Assembly (NCBI GenBank): GCA_030272585.1
Contig: BSYQ01000001.1
Coordinates: forward strand, 4,712,001-4,776,000
Reading direction: 5' to 3'
Origin: Bryopsis sp. KO-2023
Lineage: Eukaryota > Chlorophyta > Ulvophyceae > Bryopsidales > Bryopsidaceae
DNA: 64,000 bases
Position 1 is the stretch's first letter, and the number at the start of each line of letters is the position of its first letter. The position numbers and the translations under genes were made by a program. A model generated the notes under the pieces. The model made no database searches and was not told the origin of the DNA. It saw nothing but the letters and a program-made list of their open reading frames with translations. This document shows, one piece after another, positions 11,048 through 20,940 of the stretch.

Positions 11048-11998
11048 ATGGAAGTTTGAGATGGTGGCTATGGGCAGGCACATGGGCAATCTTATGAATC
11101 ATTGTATCCCAGCACCTGTTTATTTTTCGATCCCTACTGTTTCTCAAATATTTGGGAAATGGTAGCAAATGCTCGAATTTTCATCTTGTTTGGTCACTGT
11201 AGAAACTCATAACTTATTAATATCGTTCGGATATAACCCACCCAATATCATCCACAGTCCTTGACAGTATACTGATGACCACCAGTGTGATTTTTTTTAA
11301 ATTCCTGGCCCGAAAGTGGCCATCGATTTGGCCATTTCATCTTGTTGTGGCCCCAGTTTGTCCAAGAAAAACTAGAATGTGACCCCAACTTCAAAAATAC
11401 AAATTACAAGGCTTGATTTTAATTTAGCATTCATTTGATGCTGTTGGTTTCGATTTTTGCGGAATATCGATTGATTTCCTGGATGTGGGCCTTACAAACT
11501 TTCAGTGGATGTGGCCCTGTTGTGGCCCCAATATTTGCCAGTCTATTTTTTTTGGGCCACAATGGCCCTCACCATGTACTGATGACCACCCTCTAATGAG
11601 ATAAATTTCTCTTGATGCTTTTACATTTCCCTAGCCCCACAACACATGCCCATGGAACGGTCCCCAATGATGTCCAGACAAATATCAAGACAGACTTACC
11701 AAGCCTCACCTCGCATAGAATCGACGCTTTTTTAGATAACTTCTTCCATGCATTATTTTCTCACATCCTGTAGCTCTACAATACACAATCCACCCCACCC
11801 CCCAACTATCGTCAACAATAGCACATCCCAAAGAGAAACACCACGAGCTTGTTTCTTGGTGGATGTCGGCGCTGAGCCGCCCCCAAGCCAGCCATTTGAA
11901 GTTCTTGCAGAACTCCAAAAGACACACTGCATTAGCATGTTCATTTGACCGCGTGTGCATGCATAACGACCTCCCTGATGGACCTCACGGATTCTGGT
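11048..11998. other. Intergenic; holds a 293-bp insertion-like block
   Basis: No exon seen. The block 11284-11576 lies between 14-bp direct repeats and is described separately. The remainder up to the GGT stop codon is unremarkable. Confidence 0.5.
11270..11590 (-). mobile_element. Possible SINE-like insertion flanked by 14-bp direct repeats
   Basis: The word tactgatgaccacc occurs at 11270-11283 and again at 11577-11590, exactly flanking 293 bp. Read on the minus strand, the insert ends in an A-rich run (aaaaaaaatcacact) next to one repeat, as expected of a LINE-mobilised sequence with a target-site duplication. The interior repeats the word tgtggcccc and has no open frame. No tRNA-type promoter boxes were found, so the class is uncertain. 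Confidence 0.5.
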
Positions 11999-14900
11999 TC
12001 AATAGCCAGCAGGTGCCCCATCTTTCCGGGGGTCAGACACGGCTGATATTCTGTTCGTTTCTGGATCGACCGAGATCAATTCCACAGAATGGCTGTGTTC
12101 ACCCTCCACGACTTTGTTCCCCTGAAAGACACGAAAGCAAAGCAATAGAAAATGAGTCTGGCAAAGCACCGAAAATAGCAGAAGGCACTTACCCAAGCTA
12201 CACCATTCTCAAGAGTTGGTTCAATTGCCAGGGGTATCTGCCTGACAGGGACTGCACGTATGTCAGCCCAATTTCAAGCAAACAGCAAAAAGGAGCAAAA
12301 CCAACTTTCCCATACCCTGCCCCCACCCTTCAGGGCAAAAAACAAAAAAATACCTTGGCTTCCAGATATTTTTTGACACTAGGATCATAGGATGTTTCGA
12401 CAGGTCCCTTATTCAGTGTCTCAAGCAACACATGATCTGGGCTCAGCTGGTCATGTAACATTGGATCTATGACGGAGGCTTTGGGGTCTTTGCCCAGCTT
12501 CAGGGTGCGGAATGCAGTCTGCAGGATGGACGACATGATACGGGTTCCACCAGACGCCCCAACGACTTCCCTGACTTTCCCGTCTTTTACGAAAATCATC
12601 GGTGACATCGATGATATCGGCTTCTTCCCTGCTGCAATAAAATTGGGCTCTGCCAACAAAATAAAAAAAAGCCAAAAAAGAAATGAGGTCTACAAGCGCA
12701 GAACCAGCACACCTCAATCTTGGGGAAAAAGATTCTTGAAAAAGCTTTTGTTCGTTTGCTCTTTCCAACAAAAACACAAACGCCCCATCCCCCCCCCCCA
12801 AAAAAAAAATGAACTGACAATAAATAAAGCCAAAATAAATTTTAAAAATGTGTGCAGGAATTAACCACCACCTCGGCCACCATGCGATTTTCGAGCTTTA
12901 CAGAGAACGAATGGGGTTTACCCGACGGAGGAACATCGAAAAAGTTTGGGGTGTCCGGTCTTGAGAAGTCATCCATTTGGCTGTTGAGCAGCACCCCTGT
13001 GGATTCCGAATACACCATCGACCCCAGAATCGTGTTCACTGTGCTTGTGATGGCCACCGCATTCCTCTCCTTATCGACGATCGATATGTGCGTCGTTCCA
13101 TGATCCTCCAGAATCGTCTCGCTGCTGATGTTGTATTGCCCACCGTACGCATCCCTTGCTAGAACCTTAGCCTCATCTAACTTCCCACTGATAATACGAG
13201 GGCAAGAAAAAAAAAAGCAAAAATTTAAATGACTAGGTATTATCCTTGTGCGGCTATCGGATTTTTGTGGGGGGGGGATGGTGTGATGCACGAGGTCCCC
13301 ACTCAGTCGCACACTGTTCCACGGAAATCAGTTTTATCTTTTTCTGTGTGCAGTTTTGTTTGTTTCAGTGATCCTCCGGCTCTGCGCACCTGAGCTCCTT
13401 GGCAAAATCATCCTGAATGATGGTTTTCACCATCTCGTTCAGTTTTTCTTCAGTGTCGGGTGTGGGATAACCAAAATGCATCCGCAGTGCATACATTGTC
13501 TTGCAAGCCTCCACCTGGAAGCAGTGTCAAAAACTTAACTTCGAAACAACAAACCAAGCAGATCATCCCTCAACACAATGCAATGGTTCAATATACAACA
13601 CAGAAAATTGCTTGTCACAAATCGTAATATGATGCAAAACTAAACACACACACACACACATATACCAAAAAAGATTCGAAACCCACCAGCCAATGATATC
13701 GTAGCAAATCCCCCTCCGGCCATTCGAGAATGTCCAAGAGTTTTAATGCGGTCACCACGGCGGCTGCCGACGATGGCAGGGGCATTGTCAGCACTTCCAT
13801 TCCAAAAACGGATGCCCGCAGCGGCTCCTTCATAACCGGTTTCGCATTCAAAATGTCATCAACAGTCATGACCCCTGGAAAGAAATTGTCAGCAGCGATC
13901 GCATCCACCAGTGGCTGGGCGATGTCTTTGTACAGCGCATCCACGCCATCCTCCGCAGCTGATTGCAACACACCCATCAACGCATTCATTACTCAGAAAC
14001 ACCACCATCATTTCTGCAAAAAGGAGAGGTCTTACCGAAGAATATTGCCAACCAAAACAGATACATTTTCAATTGCCACCATCTGGGACCTGTTGCAGAA
14101 AACACGATACCATGAACCGAACTAAACTCCAATATCAAGCAGGCTCTGCTACGAAAACTCGAGACGCACCTTTTCTGAGGGATTTGGCGAGGCCTGGGCG
14201 CTTGCAACACACTTCCCCCACTCGGGGGGGTCGCCAAAGGGGTCCATCTTTGATGTAAAATGCCTTCCGCGCAGATTCCTGTGCCTGGAAAAAAAAATAC
14301 AGGAAACACCGTACTTCAGGCTTCGAAAATTTACATAAGAGAACATGCAACACCTCAACACCATGCAGGAACGTTTCCCTCAGCCCCATCTTCAAAACGT
14401 ATTCTCAAAAAGAGAGCACCCTTGCACAATTTTTCAGGCATGCTTCGTTTTTGCTGCAAGGTGAACTGAAGGGCACTTTGTTTGGACACTGCTTTTTATG
14501 TCGAGACATTCACTACTTTGCTTTTTGTTTCAGCAGACGATTCCAAAGAGACAAGGTGTTTGAAAGCGAGGGTGTCCGGCACATAATTCATAGACACACA
14601 TATAGATGTAAAGTAAGTCATCAACTCACAATGGCCAAATCAATTCTTTCCATGAGGAGAACTGACAGCTCGGGGTGGACTTCGAATCCGTTTTCGGCGA
14701 TATCATAAACTGGGTCGAACAACGTGGCCCATGGCAGTCGGCCGTACTCCTTGTGTGCCATTTCTAAGCCTTTCAGTTCAAGAGGGACCGCAACTGCCAA
14801 CCCTCCGAACTGGGAAGCCATTTTACCAGTGCCTGAGAAGATGAATTCACACAAGTTCAAGAAACGCACTCGCATTTCCTTATCTCTACAAGAAAAATAA

Positions 14901-16413
14901 ATAAATAAAAAACAAAAAAAACTTTCAATTGTTGCCTTGCACGAAACAAAGGAGACTGCAACTGTCAAATCGGAGTCCATATGACTGACAGGCTACATGT
15001 AGCTTTCTAATCCTTGATGTAATTTATTTGGAAAACAAACTGTCGAATTGATGTGATATTACGTCGCTGTTCAAAAATAAATATCTTAGATTACCGGCTT
15101 TTTAATCAAAACAAAAATATTACACAAAAGAATTGGAAGGCTTGTTCGCGATTCTTTCAGTTGGAGCAAAGTAAATGGAACAAAAGGGAACTGCAGTGGC
15201 TGAATTGCACAATTGCACAAACCATTGTAATTGCTTTCTTTTTTTTTTGTTTTTTTCTTTTGGGGGGGCTTCTTTGGTTGTTGAAGTTTTTTACCATTGA
15301 ACATATCCCAGGAAGCTCCTGCTGGAGCGGTTTCCCTTGCATCGATCACTGAAGCACTTCCATTGTTCATTCTTATAACAATGAACGCACCCCCACCGAT
15401 CCCACTGGCAGTTGGGCTCATGATGCCCTGGCACAGAGTGGTGGTGACCATCGAATCAACAGCATTCCCACCTTTCTGCAATACACCAACAAACCAAAAT
15501 GTCAACTTTGAACAAAGCTTCAGAAAACACCCCATTCAATCACAATCATGCGGGAAAAAAAGGGAGGGGGGGGGGGGAGAAGGAGAAGGGGGTTGAGCAT
15601 AGCTGGGCAATTACCTGTCAAATACTAGGAAGTGATTCTTCTCCGCACCTTCAGGATGTCCAAGCCCATTTCTGCACAAAATGACTGGTCGGTAGCCACC
15701 GCCCCATTTTCGACTTCCACCTTCCTGGGCTTGTTTCGAAAATCGAAATCCAAGTCGAAGGCGACGAAAGGGTCGATGTTTTGCGAGGCACAGTTGGAAG
15801 TGACAGTTTCGGTGGTCTCTTTTTTTGGAGAGGATTTGGATTTCCGGCTGGCACCCACCACCAGCACGACGATCAGAAAAAGGATTATGACCGCCACGAT
15901 GGAGGCTGGAATAAAACATCGAAGTCAAGTTAAGAAAACAGAAAAACTAAAATTCATAAGGACTTGGGAAGGAATACCAGGTTCAGTTTCAGTTTTTTTT
16001 TTAAATGCCAAAAACAAACCAAACACAAATTAAAAAACAAACCAAAAAAAGAAAACATGCATAGGGGGAACCGATGTGGTTAGAATCACCCACCAATTTT
16101 CTTTAATGGCCACCTCGTTATCCTCTCGGAGAGTGTCCTGGGGCGGCTGGGATTCACGGAAAACAAAACAAAACAAATATCAGTCAATTGATCGAAATGC
16201 AGTGCATCCTGCCCCTCTTCCACATAATTCCTTGCATGTACAATCACCAATCAGCCTGGGAAAAAAGGGGAATAACAAATAATCAGTAGGGCTCGCTTGC
16301 CTGCCAGCTGGAAACAGTGGAACGTCTGAATACTCATATGCATCCTCCCCCTCCTCCAATTGAAAAGCTACGATTGGCGGCCTGGGCTCTCTCGATTGCG
16401 CTCTGTCGCCCAT
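11999..16413 (-). CDS. GGT: Gamma-glutamyltransferase, membrane-anchored
   Basis: Cleaves and transfers the gamma-glutamyl group of glutathione and its conjugates; family members are type II membrane or secreted N-terminal nucleophile hydrolases. Exons, 5' to 3': 16413-16301 (or -16334), 16146-16094, 15905-15649, 15475-15295, 14832-14630, 14284-14170, 14089-14036, 13991-13687, 13514-13390, 13187-12922, 12649-12354, 12237-12193, 12121-11999. All phases agree, giving about 700-711 aa. A short N-terminal cytoplasmic part precedes a membrane helix (ASIVAVIILFLIVVLVVGAS). Family blocks follow: KGGNAVDSMVTTTLC, GIGGGAFIV, FGGLAVAVPLELKG, catalytic Thr in DHGTTHISIVD, LLNSQMDDFS, PPSEPNFIAAGKKPISSMSP, and a C-terminal SDPRKDGAPAGY. 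The 54-nt exon 14089-14036 keeps frame but encodes a hydrophobic insert absent from the family, so it may be a cassette exon. The first donor could be GT (at 16333) or a good GC site (at 16300). The start is the ATG at 16413. Confidence 0.93.
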
Positions 16414-16456
16414 TTTCGGGCCGAAGACGAATGACTGGGGTCGAGCGCCAGTCACA

Positions 16457-17275
16457 GGATACCGTACGCACAGACTTCAATGTGCCAGTGATTTCAGTGT
16501 AACAATGTTTGATGATGTGCCAAGCTTGTTGTAACGCGTAACATGTGTGCCAATGTGCCAGGCGCACCACGAAACAATCAAAATAACAAAATCACACCCA
16601 CAATCCACAATAACCACCCAACACCAGATTCAGTCTTTTGGACCAGAAGAGCACTCTGCTCCTCCGGTATTTTGTCCTTCTCTTGGAAATCCCCAACAAG
16701 AAAATATAATTGGAATTTCCTTGTACACCACATTCAAATGACGAACATGAGGCCTATCCACAACTATCCCCTAAACTATCTGTTTTGGGAGTATGTGTAT
16801 GTTATTGTTTATTTTTGGACACTTCTGGACTGGGCTGGGTTCAGATCTGTTAGGGTTATTTGGACATAAGAGTTATTGATTCAAAGACAATTCTGATCTA
16901 GGCTGGGATTACTTCTGGTTTGGGGACAGTACACTGTTCTGATGATGGTTTCGTCAGACTTGCCACATGCCTCTTTGGTTGGAGTGTTTGTGATGAACGA
17001 GAATATTAGCCTACAATAGATGTTTTTGTTTTCATTGAGTTTTAGATGTAATTCAGAGAATGAAATATATTAAATATGTTAAGGCTTGACAGTGGGATAT
17101 TTTAGTCATATATCACAGATATCACAGTGTGACATTTTAAAGCAGCCTGGACACAGACACAAGTACGTAACATAATTGATGAGTGTGCCACAGCCCACGT
17201 AACGCGTAACACGATGTGCCGTGCCAACCTCAATGTAACCGTAACGGCACATTGAAGTCTGTGCGTACGGTATCC
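16457..17275. mobile_element. Non-autonomous DNA transposon (MITE-like) with 30-bp perfect terminal inverted repeats
   Basis: Positions 16457-16486 and 17246-17275 are exact reverse complements (ggataccgtacgcacagact...). Inside both ends lie further shared motifs: a near-palindrome taacgcgtaac at about 16533 and 17202, and several gtgcc words, resembling subterminal transposase-binding sites. The element is 819 bp without a convincing transposase frame. The 7-mer agtcaca directly abuts the left end and occurs two bases beyond the right end, probably a target duplication with slight end erosion. The left end is 43 bp upstream of the GGT start codon, so the GGT promoter is either displaced or supplied by the element. 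Confidence 0.85.
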
Positions 17276-18262
17276 AAAGTCACAGTGGGTTAGTAATTCT
17301 TTTCACGCCACGCAAAAAATCACACGTCACGACGCTGACCCCATGTGATCGTTGTTCTGAATTGAAACACCTGTTGATATTTCCTCTTGAATTACAGGAG
17401 GTATGTCCTGACAAAAGGAGGTGGGCCTACAATATCAAAAGTACTCCTCCCCCACAGATGCATTGTATTGGTTGAGGATGCACAGGATAGGATTTATTTT
17501 TATCCACCACCAATACCACATGAGTGTTGGCTGGGTATAAGGGGCTACACTTGTTCACTTGTACAAGGGGTGAAGGATCTCTCTCTCTCTCTCTCTTATG
17601 TTATGTATGTAATGACTGAAAACTTCAGGGTAAAAAAAGAAAGGTTTGACACCAAACCCCCGCCTCCTGAATTGAGACTCCCCCAGCAACTGTTGTAACA
17701 AGTGAGCATTGTCTCCAAATTGAACCCATGTCGTGCAACATGTTCCTGTCAAGGAAGCACGCCAGCTGATTGGTTGTTTCAAAGAAACCACTAGGCGACG
17801 AAGTGTATTTTCCAGCTTCCATAAGAAGGTGTTTTTTTGCTCATTTTGCAAAATTTTGAAGAAATTGCCAGTGGCAAAAAAACGTCACAGCTCTTTACAA
17901 CCATAGCGTCCAAATCACCACAGTGCCAGCCCGAACAGTATAAATTAAATGCTTGTGGCCTAACTCACTCAACAAAATGTCTATATTGTAATTGACTAGT
18001 CAGAAAGAAAAAAAAAAAAAAAAAAATGCACAAAAATGGTCGTAGATTGAAGGTCAGACGGCGTGCAAACGTGGAGGCCAAAACTCTTTGCACTCTCAAC
18101 CTGTAACACAACAATATACAAGGAGATGCTCAGGGTATGGTTTTATTGTCCGAGGGGAAAAAATGCGAGCGACACTGCTGGAGCTTCTGAAAGCGGAAAT
18201 GGCCTTGCCAGCAAAACACAGACATCATTTTTCGAGCAGGATTCCGATCATTCTGGCCTTTC
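17276..18262. other. Intergenic between GGT and the lectin gene
   Basis: The part next to the transposon is probably the original GGT upstream region. A (CT)n microsatellite lies at about 17578-17599 and a poly-A run near 18008-18026. An open plus frame at 17387-17698 resembles nothing known to me and is probably spurious. Confidence 0.5.
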
Positions 18263-20257
18263 TTATGCATCCTGATGGGATGTGTTGTGATTCATTGAGG
18301 ATGAGCGATTTGATGTACCTTCAGCAAAAACTTCCACCTCGCAAAGGGTCAAGATTTTTTGGTTTCCAGGGATTCGAACGGTGACGTAGCGACCGCTTGC
18401 TTCGCAAGCAAAATTTTTAGTCTGCCCATCCTGGATCCCCAATCCAGTGCTGCAAACTACATTGGCTGCTCCTCCACCCCTTGGCTTTGTATCCCCCACC
18501 CTGATTTCGAAGTTGCTGAGCCTGTAGCCGCAGCAATCCCTGCGATTGGTTATCTCCACTCTCTTGACTTTCTTGGTTTCTCCCAGATCGACCACCCACC
18601 AAGGATTGTTGGTCTTTTCTTGCCGCTTGTTGCTGCCATTGCCTGTGTGGGAACAGCTCCTGGCACGAAAATTTGCATTCAGATTTCCATCGACTGCTCG
18701 ACTGCTGTCCCCTCTGTATGCTGTGGTAGACTGAAAGGTCGGCTGGCCTCGACTCACAAGGACTTCTTTTGGAACCTCGACAGCTGCATAGAAACGACAG
18801 CTTGTAAGATTCCAACGATTCGACTCATAAAGTTCTTGAAACCAGCACAGAGGGACAAAGAAAAGGACTGAAATTTCGAAGTCTTTTCAGAAAGATGGAA
18901 ACCTTAATTAGGGGTGCATTCCATCAACAGCATCCATATATGAACATTACCTTCTTCTGCAAAAACCTCGACCTCACACAGAGTCAGGATTTTTTGGTTT
19001 CCAGGGATTCTGACGGTTACGAAACGGCCGGTCCCCTCACACACAATGTCTCGAGTTTCTCCCTTTCCAAGGCTCAATCCGCTGCTGCAGACTTGGTTAT
19101 CAGCTCCTTTACCCCCTGGCCTTGTATCCCCTACCCTGATCTCAAATCCGCTGAGCCTTTTGCTGCAGCAATCCCTACGATTGGTTATCTTGACTCTTTT
19201 CACTTTCTTGCTTTCACCCAAATCAACGACCCACCAAGGATTGTTGGTTTTTTCTTGCCGCTTGTTGCTGCCATTGCCTGTGTGGGAGCAGCTCCGGCTT
19301 TTATACCGTGGATCCAAATTTCCATCGACTGCTCGACTGCTGTCCCCTCTGTATGCTGTGGTAGACTGAAAGGTCGGCTGGCCTCGGCTCACAAGGACTT
19401 CCACGGGTGCAGCCGCTGTGCAGCAGAAACATAATGTAACATGCTATGGATCTATCAGCAATTTCAAATACAATGCTTTACTGTAATCCACGTTTTAAAA
19501 TAAAAGAAAACAAGATTTTGAGTCGAGCGATCCTGGCTATGAACTCACGTGGGGGAGGAGGTTCGATCGACCCAGGCTCGGCTTCTTGCTCGCAGATTTG
19601 CGACAAGACGCCATCGAAAATTCCGATCGCGGCATCAAAATCCTCACAGTCGGGGCTGCCCTCCCCTGGGCCGTAGATCAGAATCTGCTGGCAACTCTCG
19701 AGAGAATTATCCGCGAACGCCCCAGCCACCGCAGCGTTCTTGCATTTCGTCCGAAACAGAAGCTCGCAGGTCTCCCTGATCACTTCGCCGAAAAGATCTG
19801 AATCGAAGAAAAAGCTGCCACTCAGAAAAACACCGCTTCGTAACGGTTTCGAATCGTAATTCGTGTGGAGCAGCCGAAAGAAAATTGCCCTCGAAGTTTA
19901 CCAAAGAACGCACGCGCGCGTCTCACCCTCTGGCGTGGTCGAGGTACCGAGACTGCGGGATGTGGCACCATCGTCCTCAAGTGATGGAGGGGGGCATTTG
20001 CTGGTCATCACCGCACACGCCGCCCTGCTGCCTATCGTGCCAGACTGTTCCCCCCTCCTCTCGCACTCGTCCAAAAGTGCATCCGTTTGGGATTGAGCCC
20101 CTGCACGAAATCATTCACCATCAAACGACCCCCCTTTCTTTGAAAAACAATCGCCAGCGCGGGCGGGACGTCTCTGGACATGGACTAGCTTACGTGCTAC
20201 AGCAGCGATCGCGAGGGCTAACGCCCAACAGAGAAGCCTAAGGCGCCCAGTCATCAT
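18263..20257 (-). CDS. Secreted protein with two F-type lectin (fucolectin) domains
   Basis: Probable fucose-binding secreted lectin. Exons: 20257-20194, 20100-19927, 19797-19549, 19415-18951, 18783-18263; all introns are phase 1 and the product is 490 aa. Exon 1 is a signal peptide (TGRLRLLCWALALAIAAVA). Exons 2-3 form an unrecognised region of about 140 residues with eight cysteines, ending in a Pro-rich linker. Exons 4 and 5 each encode one complete F-type domain. Both have RSCSHTGNG with the ligand His, NPWWVVDLG, and NRRDCCxxRL, matching the family motif H...RxDxxxxR with its adjacent Cys-Cys pair, then the C-terminal LCEVEVFAE strand. The first 29 residues of the two domains are identical and the DNA is very alike, so the second arose by recent exon duplication or is kept alike by gene conversion. 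The ATG at 20257 is followed at once by another ATG. Sugar specificity is inferred from the motif. Confidence 0.93.
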
Positions 20258-20940
20258 GTGAAAAAGAGGAGCTCTTTGTCCTGTTAAGGCTAACAGGGGT
20301 TGCGTTCGTCTCCCTCCTTTGGTGGATCGTTTGGTTTGTATTGTGTTGGGTGCGCCAAGGATTGTGTGATTGATTTGATTTGGACAGACTTTCGTGGCAC
20401 ACAAACCTTGTGTGTTTCGATGACCCCCAAGCAGAAAGTAGGGCGAAAAAACAATTGTGCATTACGAGTTTTGACGCCTGGCTGTGTTCAGATGGTTTTC
20501 CGTCCGACGCTTCGGGCCATGCTGTGTTGTGAGCGATTCCAAGCAGAAGATATCGCTGAGGGACGAGAGTTTCTCCCCAGAAGAACCGCCAACGATCCCT
20601 TGCGTCCTCAACAACCATGCATCGCAATTGCTCGTGCTATTTAAACCCCTTTTGACACAACACGACCACAAGAGCTACCTCCTTAACCCCTTCTGCACTT
20701 CAACGCCTTGATGTGAATGCAATGCACAAAGAAACGTCGTTGTTTTCGAGTCCAATGAGTGATGGACCTTGTGTCGAAACGACTCCGCCCCAAGCACAAC
20801 CCGCGGAAGTTGAATGGTGTCCTGTTTAGGAGCCATTCACATTTATTGCCGCTTCGACCTGTGATGCAAATCGCTTGCGCTCTTCCACTCTAAAAACAGT
20901 TTCGGAAAAAATTCAGAAAAACCTGTCGAGAGAAAGAAAA
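20258..20940. other. Divergent intergenic region
   Basis: Lies between the minus-strand lectin start and the plus-strand CCCH gene, so it probably carries both promoters. Open frames occur on both strands, but none has family similarity. A plus frame opening at 20894 could be an exon of the downstream gene. Confidence 0.4.

Noticed and set aside
14340-14395. Minus-strand segment GLRETFLHGVEVL as an extra GGT exon
   Set aside because: The direct join 14630 to 14284 gives the exact family length and phase, and this segment has a poor donor. It may be chance similarity.
16543-16869. Open frame inside the inverted-repeat element as a transposase
   Set aside because: 108 codons of low-complexity sequence with no catalytic motif.
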